A DNA stretch of 64,000 nt from JACRBR01 sp964371355 (lineage in GTDB: Bacteria; Chloroflexota; Dehalococcoidia; DSTF01; JACRBR01): contig CAYJMG010000002.1 in NCBI GenBank assembly GCA_964371355.1, positions 62,001 through 126,000 of the forward strand. Direction: 5' to 3'. Below the pieces are notes generated by a model. The model made no database searches. It had not been told where the DNA came from and saw nothing but the letters and a program-made list of their open reading frames with translations. The translations under genes were made by a program, and so were the position numbers. Of the stretch, positions 32,447 through 41,676 are shown one piece after another (positions within the stretch are counted from its first letter, which is position 1; every line of letters starts with the position of its first letter).

Positions 32447-33787
32447 ATGTACGAACCCACGCTCGAATCACTCAGCCGCCACCCGGTCCCCGCGTGGTTC
32501 CATGACGCCAAGTTTGGCATCTTCATCCACTGGGGCCCCTACTCGGTGCCCGCCTGGGCCCCCCGCACGAAGGTCGACTTCACCAGCCCCACCTGGTTAG
32601 CCGATAACGCCTACGCCGAGTGGTACCAGAACACCCTGAGCATCCCCGGTAGCCAGACCGAACGGTATCACCACGAGACCTACGGCGCGGAATACCCGTA
32701 CGAGCGCTTCGGCGTCACCCTGCGCGAGGGCGTGGCCGGCTGGGATCCCGAATCGTGGGCCGAGCTGTTCGCGGCGGCCGGGGCGCGTTACGTCGTCCCC
32801 GGCACGAAGCACCACGACGGGTTCCTCATGTGGCCCAGCCGGACGCCGAATCCGCACCTTCAGCAGTGGGGCCTCCAGCGCGACGCGATCGGCGAACTCG
32901 CCACCGCCGTGCGGGCGCGCGACATGCGTTACGGCCTCTACTACTCGGGCGGCCTCGACTGGACCTTCGGGGGCCTCCCCATCGACAGCATCCCCGCCAT
33001 GATCCGTGCCATCCACCAGACCGAAGACTACGCGCGCTACGTCGACGCCCACTGGCGCGAGCTGATCGAGTGCTACCAGCCGGACGTGCTGTGGAACGAC
33101 ATCGGCTACCCGCAGGCGGCGGAGTTCAACCGCCTGTTCGCCGACTACTACAACGCCCACCCCGACGGCGTCGTCAACAACCGCTTCGACGCCATCGGCG
33201 CTCACCAGGGCCGCGTCCACCACGATTTCTTCACGCCCGAATACGACACGTCGAAGGAGATCAAGGAGAAGAAGTGGGAGGCCTGCCGCGGCGTTGGCAA
33301 CTCGTTCGGCTTCAACCGCAACGAGACCGGCGACGACTACGCCTCCGGCCGCGAGTTGATCCAGAGCCTGTGCGACATCGTCAGCAAGAACGGCAATCTG
33401 CTGCTCAACGTCGGGCCCACCGCCGGCGGCGCTATCCCCTGGCCTCAGGCCAGCCGGCTGCTTGAGATCGGCCATTGGCTGCGTATGAACGGCGAGGCCA
33501 TCTACGGTACGCGGCCCTGGCGCACGGCCGACGCCACCTCGCCCGAGGGCCTCGCGCTGCGTTTTACCAGCACCGACCGGGCGCTGTTCGCGATCGTCTT
33601 CGACCCCGGCGATGCGCCGTCCGTCACGCTACCCGGCGTCCAGCCACCGGAAGCCGCGACGGTCACGCAGCTGGGCCGCACGAGCCGGCCAGCCTTCGAA
33701 CGCACACCGCAGGGCCTCCGTGTGGCGCTGCCGCCCGGACCGGAGACGGGGCCCGCGATCGCGTTGAAGATCGAGCCGAAGCCCTAG
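32447..33787 (+). CDS. GH29 family alpha-L-fucosidase
   Basis: A glycoside hydrolase of 446 residues that removes alpha-linked L-fucose. GH29 features are clear: PAWFHDAKFGIFIHWGPYSV at the start, YVVPGTKHHDGFLMWPS near 120, YQPDVLWNDIGYP near 210 with the nucleophile Asp after Trp-Asn, and a NGNLLLNVGPTAGG block near 310. No signal peptide is visible, so it appears cytoplasmic. A second GH29 gene is at 57 kb. ATG 32447 gives the normal family N-terminus. Its last four bases overlap the end of the convergent peptidase gene. Confidence 0.92.
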   Translation: MYEPTLESLSRHPVPAWFHDAKFGIFIHWGPYSVPAWAPRTKVDFTSPTWLADNAYAEWYQNTLSIPGSQTERYHHETYGAEYPYERFGVTLREGVAGWDPESWAELFAAAGARYVVPGTKHHDGFLMWPSRTPNPHLQQWGLQRDAIGELATAVRARDMRYGLYYSGGLDWTFGGLPIDSIPAMIRAIHQTEDYARYVDAHWRELIECYQPDVLWNDIGYPQAAEFNRLFADYYNAHPDGVVNNRFDAIGAHQGRVHHDFFTPEYDTSKEIKEKKWEACRGVGNSFGFNRNETGDDYASGRELIQSLCDIVSKNGNLLLNVGPTAGGAIPWPQASRLLEIGHWLRMNGEAIYGTRPWRTADATSPEGLALRFTSTDRALFAIVFDPGDAPSVTLPGVQPPEAATVTQLGRTSRPAFERTPQGLRVALPPGPETGPAIALKIEPKP

Positions 33788-34197
33788 TATCGGAACCAGG
33801 CCTTACCCACTACCAGGCCTACCGGCACGGGACCGAATTCGCGCGAGTCCCGGCTCGCCTGCGCATTGTCGCCCAGTACGTACACCGAGGTCGCGCCCGC
33901 GTCCACATCGAACGCCACCCGCTTCAGCAGCACGTGGCCGTCGCGGTCGGGGTCACGCAGGACGACGACGTCTCCTGCGGCCGGACTCCGCCGCACGTAC
34001 GCCAGGCGGTTCACCACGATCCGCTCGCCGTCCCGGTACGCCGGCTCCATGCTCCCGCCTTCGACCGCATAACGGCCGAGCGGCCACCGCAGCCACGGGC
34101 GGCGCAGCGTAGCGAACAGCGAGACCAGCGCGGCCAAGCCAGCGACGACAGCGAGCGTCGTCGTTGCCGGCCGCGCCAGCCCCACCGGCACGCGCAC
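33784..34197 (-). CDS. sodX: Nickel superoxide dismutase maturation protease (S26 family)
   Basis: A short signal-peptidase-like protein of 137 residues with an N-terminal membrane helix, the catalytic Ser in EGGSMEPAYRDGERIVVNRL (Ser49) and Lys in VLLKRV (Lys92), and LGDNAQASRDSREFG. It begins four bases after sodN, the classical sodN-sodX arrangement. NiSOD is made with a propeptide that must be removed so that His1 can bind nickel; this protease is the expected processor. Size and context favour this over a general leader peptidase. Confidence 0.88.
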   Translation of the reverse strand: MRVPVGLARPATTTLAVVAGLAALVSLFATLRRPWLRWPLGRYAVEGGSMEPAYRDGERIVVNRLAYVRRSPAAGDVVVLRDPDRDGHVLLKRVAFDVDAGATSVYVLGDNAQASRDSREFGPVPVGLVVGKAWFRY

Positions 34198-34201
34198 GAC
34201 C

Positions 34202-34711
34202 CTACGCCGGGACGACCAGCTCGCCCCCGACCGCCTGGTTCGAGGGCTGCTTCCTGGTTGCGACGCCCTTGGTGTCCCAGAAGATCTCGGCGAAGCGCTG
34301 TGTCGCCGCCAGCAGATCCTGCGCGGCCTGCATGCTGATCTCCTGCTTGTTCTTCCCGCCCAGCTTCATGATGTCCCACGTGACCTGGTGCAGGTCCTTG
34401 TGCTTCTCCACGTGCTCCGGCTTGAAGTAGTCGCCCCAGATGACGCGAGCCTCGCGCTTCGCCAGCTCGGCGTGCTCCTCTTTCACCAGCAGGTACCGGC
34501 TCAGGTTCGCCTTCGTCTTCGCCGCGTCGTCGCCCAGCGCCTCGATGAGCTGGTTCATGCGCACGACCGTGAGGGCGGCGACCTGCATCAGGTGCGGGTC
34601 GTAGATGCCGCAAGGGATGTCGCAGTGCGCTTCCACCGTCGTTGGTGCGGATACGCCATCGAGCGTGCGGAGAGCGCGGGAGATGATGGACTGCAAGGTT
34701 GGTCGGGACAT
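34202..34711 (-). CDS. sodN: Nickel-type superoxide dismutase
   Basis: The enzyme converts superoxide to oxygen and peroxide. The nickel hook HCDIPCGIYDP begins at His29, preceded by a 28-residue propeptide to be cut after Ala28. After cleavage His1, Cys2 and Cys6 bind nickel. The rest of the chain (about 140 residues) follows the all-helical NiSOD fold, with the HVEKHKDLHQVTWDIMKLGG block conserved. ATG 34711 is set by AAGGAGTCG. The promoter TTGCCG/TAGACT lies upstream. The maturation protease gene follows directly. Confidence 0.95.
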   Translation of the reverse strand: MSRPTLQSIISRALRTLDGVSAPTTVEAHCDIPCGIYDPHLMQVAALTVVRMNQLIEALGDDAAKTKANLSRYLLVKEEHAELAKREARVIWGDYFKPEHVEKHKDLHQVTWDIMKLGGKNKQEISMQAAQDLLAATQRFAEIFWDTKGVATRKQPSNQAVGGELVVPA

Positions 34712-34758
34712 GGTCGACTCCTTCTGCCTGTCTGGTCTGAGATGCGATTGGTTAATCC

Positions 34759-34786
34759 AGTCTAAACCTGCTCTATCCAACGGCAA
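34759..34786 (-). promoter_or_regulatory. sodN promoter
   Basis: TTGCCG (34786-34781) and TAGACT (34764-34759) are 16 bases apart and point to sodN, with a leader of about 40 bases. Confidence 0.6.
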
Positions 34787-34899
34787 ATGGGAAGCTGCCA
34801 GACCAGGCCAGCGGCGGCCGTCCCGCCCACATCCGGACCCGGGCGGGCCACAAACCGAGGGTGTTCCCCGATACACCAGGAGGTGCAGACACCCCTACG

Positions 34900-35397
34900 A
34901 TGAACCCGATGAGTAGCTGGGAGATCGTCCACAAGTGGTACATGCCCTTCCTGTGGCTCGCACTCTCGTGCGTCGGGACCATCGTCTGGGCCATCTATAG
35001 CCAGCTCGGCATCGCCACGGCATCAGGACAGGCGCTGGGCTTGCCGTACGGCGACGAATGGATGCCACGCGACAAATACCTCGAGACGATCGTGCCGTAT
35101 CTGTTCAGCCTCGTCGCCGGTGTCTGGCTTATCGACGGCGACGGCACGACGCGTTGGGCGGCGTTCTGGGCTCTGCTGGCGGCCATCGCCCGCATCGCCG
35201 TGCCGCTCTGGATCGTGACCGGCCCCGACGTGACCGCGGTTACCGGGCAACACTACGTCGACTGGACGACGCTGCGTCCGCTCATCTGGTTCTCCGATGT
35301 GCAGATGACGCTGCTGGGCGTCACGCTCTGGGCCATCTTCGGGCACTTTGCCGGCAACAGCCGCGGCTTCCACGCCTCGCACGAACCCGCCTATTGA
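34900..35397 (+). CDS. Hypothetical four-helix membrane protein
   Basis: I do not recognise the family. The protein (165 residues from ATG 34900) has about four membrane helices: FLWLALSCVGTIVWAIY, IVPYLFSLVAGVWLI, AAFWALLAAIARIAVPLWIV and MTLLGVTLWAIFGHF. AGGAGGT lies 14 bases before the ATG, a rather long spacing; ATG 34909 is an alternative. It is divergent from sodN. A good terminator follows. Confidence 0.65.
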   Translation: MNPMSSWEIVHKWYMPFLWLALSCVGTIVWAIYSQLGIATASGQALGLPYGDEWMPRDKYLETIVPYLFSLVAGVWLIDGDGTTRWAAFWALLAAIARIAVPLWIVTGPDVTAVTGQHYVDWTTLRPLIWFSDVQMTLLGVTLWAIFGHFAGNSRGFHASHEPAY

Positions 35398-35424
35398 CGC
35401 GCACACCTCATCGCCACACCGCCC

Positions 35425-35467
35425 GCCGCCGTCCGCGATCCCGCCTCCCGGACGGCGGCTTTGTTGT
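35425..35467 (+). terminator. Intrinsic terminator
   Basis: GCCGCCGTCCG pairs with CGGACGGCGGC (to 35459) and is followed by TTTGTTGT. It ends the membrane-protein transcript. Confidence 0.75.
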
Positions 35468-35593
35468 CATTCACGGACGGTGCTCAGAAGTGGCAGCAGA
35501 TCGTTGCACCCGGCGTGCATTCGCGGGATTGCGATGGGAGGCGCAGGCGGGTCAAGCTGGTTGCGTGGGCGTACGACGCAGGGGAGGTTCACG

Positions 35594-36610
35594 ATGACGC
35601 TTCAGAGCGACGGCTCGACGGCCGAACTCATGCGGATGGTGAATGGGTACCAGATCTCGGCCGCGTTAAGCGTTGCCGTCGAGCTGGGGATCCCGGACCT
35701 CATCGGCGACACGGAGGTGAGCACGGTCGAACTCGCGGCCGCGGCGGGCGCAGACGAGCGGGCGTTGTACCGGCTGCTACGCGCGCTGGCGAGCGTAGGC
35801 GTGCTGCGAGAGCACCCGGGGCGGCGGTTCACGCTGGGTCAGGCGGGCCAGGTCCTGCGGACCGATGTGCCGGGGTCGCTCGCGGGCTGGGTGCGACACG
35901 TGGGAGCACCATATTACTGGAACACCTGGGCGAACTTGCTGCACAGCGTGCGGACCGGCGAGAACGCGTTCAAGGCGCTGTACGGCACCGACGTGTGGTC
36001 GTACCGCGCAGAGCGGCCGCGCGAGAATGAGCTGTTCAACGCGGCAATGAAGGCGCTGACCGGCGCGCAGACGATGGCGCTGCTCTCGACGTATGACTTC
36101 GCGCGGTTCGGGACGATCGCGGACGTCGGAGGAGGGACGGGCGCATTGCTGGGGGCGATCCTGAACCGGTGTCCGCACTCGAAGGGGATCCTCTTCGACC
36201 TGGAGCACGTGGTGGCGGGGGCGTCGGAGGAACTGGAACACGCGGGCGTCGCCGGGCGCTGCGCAATCGTGGCGGGGAGCTTCTTCGAGACCGTCCCGCC
36301 GGGAGCGGACGCCTACGTCATGAAGAGCATCCTTCACGATTACACCGACGACCGGGCGACCGAAATCCTGCGCAACTGCCGAAAGGCGGCTTCGTCCGGT
36401 GTGATGCTTCTGGTGATCGAGCGGGTGGTGGGGCCACCCAACGAGGACCCGCAGACGAAGTTCAGCGACCTGAACATGCTGGTCGCTCCCGACGGGCGCG
36501 AGCGGACGGAAGCAGAATGGCGGGAGCTGTTCTCGGCCGGAGGCTTCCGGCTGGAGCGGGCCATCCCGACGCCATCGGGGTTCCGGGTGATCGAGGGGAC
36601 GCCGGCGTAG
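35594..36610 (+). CDS. O-methyltransferase, acetylserotonin/hydroxyindole type
   Basis: SAM-dependent methyltransferase of 338 residues. The N-terminal dimerisation winged helix (ISAALSVAVELGIPDLI, TVELAAAAGADERALYRLLR) precedes the Rossmann fold. The SAM site is FGTIADVGGGTGALLGAI near 180, followed by GILFDLEHVV, GSFFETVPPGADAYVMKSIL and HDYTDD with the catalytic His. This is the class that methylates hydroxyl groups of small aromatic or polyketide-like compounds. No biosynthetic cluster surrounds it, so the substrate is unknown. GGGGAGG precedes ATG 35594. Confidence 0.9.
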   Translation: MTLQSDGSTAELMRMVNGYQISAALSVAVELGIPDLIGDTEVSTVELAAAAGADERALYRLLRALASVGVLREHPGRRFTLGQAGQVLRTDVPGSLAGWVRHVGAPYYWNTWANLLHSVRTGENAFKALYGTDVWSYRAERPRENELFNAAMKALTGAQTMALLSTYDFARFGTIADVGGGTGALLGAILNRCPHSKGILFDLEHVVAGASEELEHAGVAGRCAIVAGSFFETVPPGADAYVMKSILHDYTDDRATEILRNCRKAASSGVMLLVIERVVGPPNEDPQTKFSDLNMLVAPDGRERTEAEWRELFSAGGFRLERAIPTPSGFRVIEGTPA

Positions 36611-36655
36611 GTGGGGGGATAGGGAGTGGGGAACAGAGAATAGTGGGGCCGAGGC
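36611..36655. repeat. Low-complexity GGGGA-type intergenic repeat
   Basis: A GGGGGGATAGGGAGTGGGGA run follows the methyltransferase stop. A very similar sequence, GGGGGTAGGAAGTGGGGA, occurs at 48102-48126. Confidence 0.5.
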
Positions 36656-36741
36656 GCAAGCGGGCGGGGGACACTGACCACCCTTGGTCATGTCAGCGCC
36701 CACGGGCACGCCGCGGCGTGCCTCTACGAACGCCGGATCGC

Positions 36742-37140
36742 CTACCCGCGGTGGGAGAGGATGGCGATGAGGACGAGGAGGACGCCGAGGACGGTGGTGA
36801 GGCCGAGGACGGGGACGGCGAGGCGGGCGGCGGTCTTCGGGAGGAACAGCTCGAAGAACGTGCTGTCGTCGCCCACGCGCTCGTGGACGGCGCCGAGCGG
36901 GCAGACGCCATCGTTGAGCACGACAACGGCGCCTTCGACGGCGAGCGCGCCGATGGCGAACGCCAGGATCCAGGGGTGCCAGGCCTGGGCCAGGCCGGCG
37001 TAGTAGATGTAGGCCATGCAAGAAAGGAAGAAGACCGAGATCGCGCCGTGCATCGCGCGCACGGCGAAGATCTTCCATCGCGATGTGGCGACGGCCTCCG
37101 TGGCGGCCCCTGTAGCGGCTTCGGTTGCTTCGGTCGTCAC
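36742..37140 (-). CDS. Conserved membrane protein, four helices
   Basis: A 132-residue protein with hydrophobic segments MHGAISVFFLSCMAYIYYAG, PWILAFAIGALAVEGAVVVL and LAVPVLGLTTVLGVLLVLIA, and a conserved NDGVCPLGAVHERVGDDSTF loop. The same loop pattern (NDG-CPL) occurs in a small family of bacterial membrane proteins of unknown role. GTG 37140 is taken as the start, eight bases after the M1 peptidase stop, so the two may form an operon. Confidence 0.65.
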   Translation of the reverse strand: MTTEATEAATGAATEAVATSRWKIFAVRAMHGAISVFFLSCMAYIYYAGLAQAWHPWILAFAIGALAVEGAVVVLNDGVCPLGAVHERVGDDSTFFELFLPKTAARLAVPVLGLTTVLGVLLVLIAILSHRG

Positions 37141-37148
37141 GGCGCGCC

Positions 37149-39866
37149 TCAGCGTCGAGAACGGGCCGCCGCCGCACGTTTCCGACGCGGGCTCGCGCTC
37201 GGGCTCGGGCGCGGCAGTCGCGCCGGCGTTCGTGCCGCGGACTTCTTGCCGGCGGCCTTCTTCGCGCCGGGCTTCGGCCGCGCGCCCGCGCCGTCGAGGG
37301 AGAGGCGCGACTCGATCTTCGCCAGCCGGTCCTTCAGCGTACGGTTCTCCTCCTGGAGCTTCTCGACGTCGTCGCGAAGGTTCTTCACCTCCTGACCCTT
37401 GTCGGCGCCCTCGCGCAGGCGCTGGATCGCCTCGCGCGCGGAGCGGATCACGCGACCATCGAGGTCGCGGGAGCGGGCGCGTTCCAGCTCGGCGATGGCC
37501 TTCGTCTGCTTCAGCTCTACGAGGGCGGCGATGGCGTTGAGGCGCACGCGCAGCCAGTCGTCGGCGAGCAGCTCGACGAGGCGGTCGTAGGCCTGGTCCT
37601 TTGCTTTGTCGCTGAGTTGACCGAGGCGGCCGAGGACGATCGTGGCGGCGCCGCGCACGGGGTTCGACTTGCCGCGCTTCGTCCACTCGAGGGCGATGGG
37701 CAGCGCGCGTTCGTCCTTCAGGTCGGCGAAACCCAGCAGGGCCTGCGCGCGGATGGCGTCGTTCTGCGACTCCTTCTTCATCGCGACCTTCGCGAGGACA
37801 TCGAAGGCGCGCGGCGATCGCGTCTGGCCGAGCGACTGGGCGGCGTTGGCCTCGACGTAGTACGAGGGGTCGCCCTTGCGGAGGATGGATTCGAGCGCGG
37901 CGGCGACCGTCTCGTCGTGGCGGAACTGGCCGAGGCCGGCGACGACACCGCGGCGGGCCTTCGGGTGCTTCACGGTGACGCAGGCGAGGAGCGCGTCGCG
38001 GGCGATCTCGCTGCGGATGCCGCCGAGGGCGCGGGCGGCCTCGCTCTGGACGCCCCAGAACTTGTCCTTCAGCACCGCCTGCTTGAGCGCGTCGACGGCC
38101 TCTTGCGTCGCGAGCTTCGCCAGCTCCTTCGCGGCGTCGATGCGGCCGGCAGCGTCATCGTCGTGCTGGAGCTGGTACAGGAGGAGGTCCTTGCCGCGCT
38201 TGAAGTCGACGGTCTTGAGGAAGTTGTGCCCGGGGTCGAAGCGCACCATCTGGGGTTTGCCGGGCAGCGTAAAGTAAAAGTTGTGCACCTTCTCGGCGAT
38301 CTGGACGTTGAAGGCGTGCTGCTTGCCATCGACGGTGAAGTCGATGACGACGGGCAGCCGGAAGACCGACGACTCCTTCTCGTCCTGCGTCTGCTGGACG
38401 TTGAGCTTCGCCTGCTTCGCGGCCTCGTCCCACTCAAACGCGAGCTTGAAGGCGGGGTGGCCGCCCTTGAACACGTACTCGTCGAAGAGCCAGTCGATGT
38501 TGCGGCCGGTGGCCTGCTCGATCGCGCGCTGGAGATCGGGCGTCGTGACGTTCGTGTGCCTGCGGGTGGCGACGTAGTGGTGGATGGCCTTGCGCCAGAG
38601 GTCGTCGCCGAGGACGGTGCGGATCATGTGCAGGACCAGCGAGCCCTTCTCGTACAGGTGACGGTCGAAGAGGTCGATGGGCTCGTGGTAGACGTTGTGC
38701 ACGATGGGGCGGCGGTAGCGTGAGCTGTCCTCGCCCATGTAGATCTGCGTGTTCTGGTACAGCTCGTACCGGAACTCGTCGTCGCCCTTGGCGGCCTCGG
38801 TGAAGAGCGCCTCGAAATAGGTGGCGAAGCCCTCGTTGAGCCAGGCGTGCGCCCACTCGCGACAGGTAAGCAGGTCGCCGAACCACTGGTGCGCCAGCTC
38901 GTGGGCCAGCAGGCCATCGGCGTCGGAATCGAGCCAAGCGCGCTTGTCGAGCAGCGAGGTGTCGGTGAGGGTGGTGGCGGTGATGTTCTCCATGCCACCG
39001 AAGATGAAGTCGGCGACGAAGGTCTGGGCGTAGCGAGGGTAGGGGTACTTGAGGCCAGTGGCGTCGCTGAGGACCTCGAGCATCTTCGGCGTGCGCTGCA
39101 GTGTGCGCTCGAGGTCGGCCTCACGGCCCTTCGGGCCGTAGTACTGGACCTTCACGCCCTTCCAGTCGTGCACGATCTCGGCGAAGGCGCCGACGATCTG
39201 GCTGAGCAAGTAGGTGACGTGGGGGGTCGAGCAGTACCAGTGGTAGGTCTTCGTGCCGTTCTTGTTCGTGCGGACGGAACGCAGCTCGCCGTTGCCGATG
39301 CTGATCATGCGCGGCGGGACGGTGACGACGACCTCGGTGGTCTGCTGGTGGTTGGGGAAGTCGACGCAGGGGTACCAGTGGCGCGAGTCCTCGTCCTGGC
39401 CCTGGGTCCAGGCCTGCAGCGGCTTCTTCGGGTAGTCCTTGTCGGGCGCGGTGAACCAGAGGCCGCGCCTCGGGTTGGCGGCGTATGTGATGGCGACCTG
39501 CGTCTGTGCCCCCGCCTTCATGCGCGGGAGGTCGACGCGCAGGATCGGGTCGGAGTAGTCGAACTTGGCGGGTTTGCCGGAGACGGTCACCTTTTTGATG
39601 GTCATTTCGGCCGCGTCGAAGGTGACCTGCCGGACTCCATCGTTGATGGCGACGATCGTGTGCGTGGCCGTCCCCGCGACGGACTTCGCCTTCGGGTCGA
39701 TGGCGATATCGAGCTTGATGTGCCGCACGTCGACGACGAGGTCGGGCGCGTAGTGGGGCTGGTCGCCGGCGAGCGGGTGCGGTCGCTGTGCGGCGGCCGC
39801 AGCGGCGACGGTGAGGGCGCGGGAGCAGTGTTCGCGCTCGAGGGTGAGGTCAGTGGTATTGGGCAT
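37149..39866 (-). CDS. M1 family metallo-aminopeptidase with a HEAT-like repeat C-terminus
   Basis: A large zinc peptidase of 905 residues. The GGMENITATTL motif (GAMEN site) precedes the HELAHQWFGD zinc site near residue 322 and WLNEGFATYFE (third zinc ligand). The C-terminal third is made of HEAT-like helical repeats (ALGGIRSEIARDALLACV and similar), then a coiled coil (VKNLRDDVEKLQEENRTLKD) and a Lys/Ala/Arg-rich tail recalling nucleic-acid-binding tails. ATG 39866 is set by AGAGG. No signal peptide is seen, so it is probably cytoplasmic. The tail is unusual for M1 enzymes. Confidence 0.93.
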   Translation of the reverse strand: MPNTTDLTLEREHCSRALTVAAAAAAQRPHPLAGDQPHYAPDLVVDVRHIKLDIAIDPKAKSVAGTATHTIVAINDGVRQVTFDAAEMTIKKVTVSGKPAKFDYSDPILRVDLPRMKAGAQTQVAITYAANPRRGLWFTAPDKDYPKKPLQAWTQGQDEDSRHWYPCVDFPNHQQTTEVVVTVPPRMISIGNGELRSVRTNKNGTKTYHWYCSTPHVTYLLSQIVGAFAEIVHDWKGVKVQYYGPKGREADLERTLQRTPKMLEVLSDATGLKYPYPRYAQTFVADFIFGGMENITATTLTDTSLLDKRAWLDSDADGLLAHELAHQWFGDLLTCREWAHAWLNEGFATYFEALFTEAAKGDDEFRYELYQNTQIYMGEDSSRYRRPIVHNVYHEPIDLFDRHLYEKGSLVLHMIRTVLGDDLWRKAIHHYVATRRHTNVTTPDLQRAIEQATGRNIDWLFDEYVFKGGHPAFKLAFEWDEAAKQAKLNVQQTQDEKESSVFRLPVVIDFTVDGKQHAFNVQIAEKVHNFYFTLPGKPQMVRFDPGHNFLKTVDFKRGKDLLLYQLQHDDDAAGRIDAAKELAKLATQEAVDALKQAVLKDKFWGVQSEAARALGGIRSEIARDALLACVTVKHPKARRGVVAGLGQFRHDETVAAALESILRKGDPSYYVEANAAQSLGQTRSPRAFDVLAKVAMKKESQNDAIRAQALLGFADLKDERALPIALEWTKRGKSNPVRGAATIVLGRLGQLSDKAKDQAYDRLVELLADDWLRVRLNAIAALVELKQTKAIAELERARSRDLDGRVIRSAREAIQRLREGADKGQEVKNLRDDVEKLQEENRTLKDRLAKIESRLSLDGAGARPKPGAKKAAGKKSAARTPARLPRPSPSASPRRKRAAAARSRR

Positions 39867-40016
39867 CTTGGCCTCTCGCGGGAGGGCGCAGCCAGGCCGC
39901 GCCCCTACGGATTCGTGGTGTTCGGAGCATGGTAGCGACGGAGATGTGCACGGGCGAGGCGTCGCGGGCGGGGGCGCCTGCACCCGTCCAGGGCCCGAAA
40001 TGCGTCTGGAGTGACG

Positions 40017-41492
40017 CTACATCGCAGGGTTCAGAACGGAGTGGATGAAGTCGTGGTCGCCGAGGAGGGGTTCTTCGGGGAGGTAGAGCTTCCAGTAGCG
40101 CTCGAGGTAGACGAGCTGCTTGGCGGCGAGGAAGGCTGCGCGCTGCGTCGGGTCCTCCGGCACCCCGTCCCGGATCTTCATCCGGTTCGTCCGCGCCACC
40201 CGCCGGTTCATCCGCACGCGATCCGTCAGCGAGCGCTTCACCGGCCGCTCACCCGTCGCGAGCAGCACGGCGTCGTCGGCGGTCCCGAAGAGCGACGACA
40301 TGCTGACCTCGCCGACAGGCTGCGTGATGATGGGCTCGATGAGGTTGCGGAGCAGGCGCCGGAGCTGCTCGTCGGTGAGGCCGAAGCCGTCGCGCAGCGA
40401 GTCGCCCTGGATTCGCATGAAGTGGGTGGTCATGTCGTCCCAGGCGGCCTCGTCGCCGATGGCGCAGCGCAGGATGGTGTGCACGAGGCCATGATTGATG
40501 GGGTCGAGCCGGCAGACGATACCCCAATCGAGCATGCCCAGGCGGCCTTCGCGCAGCATCAACAGGTTGCCGGCGTGGATATCGGCGTGGAAGGCGCGGA
40601 AGCGATCGGCGGTGAGGATCCACGCTTGCATGAGCTGCTTCACGTACGGCCGCGGGTCGTGGCCCATCGCCTCGATGTCGTCTAGCGCGTCCAGTGGCAC
40701 GCCGTCCAGGTACTCCATGGTGAGGACGCGGCGGGAGGACAGCTCTTCGTACACGCGGGGGACGACGAGCAGGTCGAGATCGAGTTCCGCCAGCACCACG
40801 CTGAAGGCGCGCATCGAGCGGGCCTCGTTGCGGAGGTCCAGCTCTTCGGCGACCTGCTCGCGCAAGCCGACGAGGAACCCGAGGAGGTCCATCGCGCGGT
40901 CGACGCCCTGTTGGGCGGCGATGCGGACGGGCAGCGTCATCACGCCGAGATCGGCGGCGACAAGGCGCTCCATTCCGGGGCGGAGCACCTTCACAGCCAC
41001 GTCCTCGCCGGACCGCAGGCGCGCGCGGTGGACGGCGGCGATGGACGCGGCGGCCAGCGGCGTCTCGTCGAAATCGGCGTAGAGTTCGCGTAGGGGACGA
41101 CCAAAGTCGCGCTCGATAGTGCGACGCACGTCGTCGAAGGGGATGGGCGGGCCGGAGTCGAGGCAACTGCGGAACTCGGCCGCGATTGATTCGCCGACGA
41201 TATCGGGTGCGGAGCCGACGAACTGGCCGAACTTCACATAGGTCGCGCCAAGGTCGCCACAGGCGAGGCGCAGGGCGCGGGCGACGGGGTTGTAGCCGTT
41301 GCGGCGCCCGGTCGCGAGGCGGGCCGCTTCGGGGGCCGTATACCGGGCCAGGGCGAAGGCGCCGCGGAGGAAGCGGCTGGCGCTCTCGCGCGGCCCGGGA
41401 GTGGGCAGGACGATGGGGGCCGGCGGCCGGTAGCCGAGATGGTCGAAGGCGCCGTGTGGGGGCGCCGGGGGACGGGAGAGTTCTTGTGTCAT
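40017..41492 (-). CDS. ABC1/UbiB (AarF) family atypical kinase
   Basis: A protein of the UbiB/ABC1 atypical kinase family, 491 residues. The signature ATYVKFGQFVGSAPDIVGES carries the KxGQ motif. The ATP-site Ala/Lys region is IAAVHRARLRSGEDVAVKVL, with catalytic and metal sites FHADIHAGNLLML and LGMLDWG. Relatives support quinone or prenyl-lipid synthesis. The C-terminus lacks an obvious membrane helix pair. CGGAG touches the ATG region. It is not next to quinone genes, so its pathway is unknown. Confidence 0.9.
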   Translation of the reverse strand: MTQELSRPPAPPHGAFDHLGYRPPAPIVLPTPGPRESASRFLRGAFALARYTAPEAARLATGRRNGYNPVARALRLACGDLGATYVKFGQFVGSAPDIVGESIAAEFRSCLDSGPPIPFDDVRRTIERDFGRPLRELYADFDETPLAAASIAAVHRARLRSGEDVAVKVLRPGMERLVAADLGVMTLPVRIAAQQGVDRAMDLLGFLVGLREQVAEELDLRNEARSMRAFSVVLAELDLDLLVVPRVYEELSSRRVLTMEYLDGVPLDALDDIEAMGHDPRPYVKQLMQAWILTADRFRAFHADIHAGNLLMLREGRLGMLDWGIVCRLDPINHGLVHTILRCAIGDEAAWDDMTTHFMRIQGDSLRDGFGLTDEQLRRLLRNLIEPIITQPVGEVSMSSLFGTADDAVLLATGERPVKRSLTDRVRMNRRVARTNRMKIRDGVPEDPTQRAAFLAAKQLVYLERYWKLYLPEEPLLGDHDFIHSVLNPAM

Positions 41493-41676
41493 CGCTCCGG
41501 GCCAAGTCTAGCAGCGGCGCGTTGGCGGCGGCGGCAGGCGATGTTGAGGATGCATGACAGTGGCCCCCGCGTTGCCGCGAGCACAGTTCCGCAAAAGACG
41601 CGCAGCGGCGGCCACCACCTGTGGTCGTTCGCTCAGGGCCGCCGGAGCGACCCGCTCAAGGATGGCGGGCCGGGTG

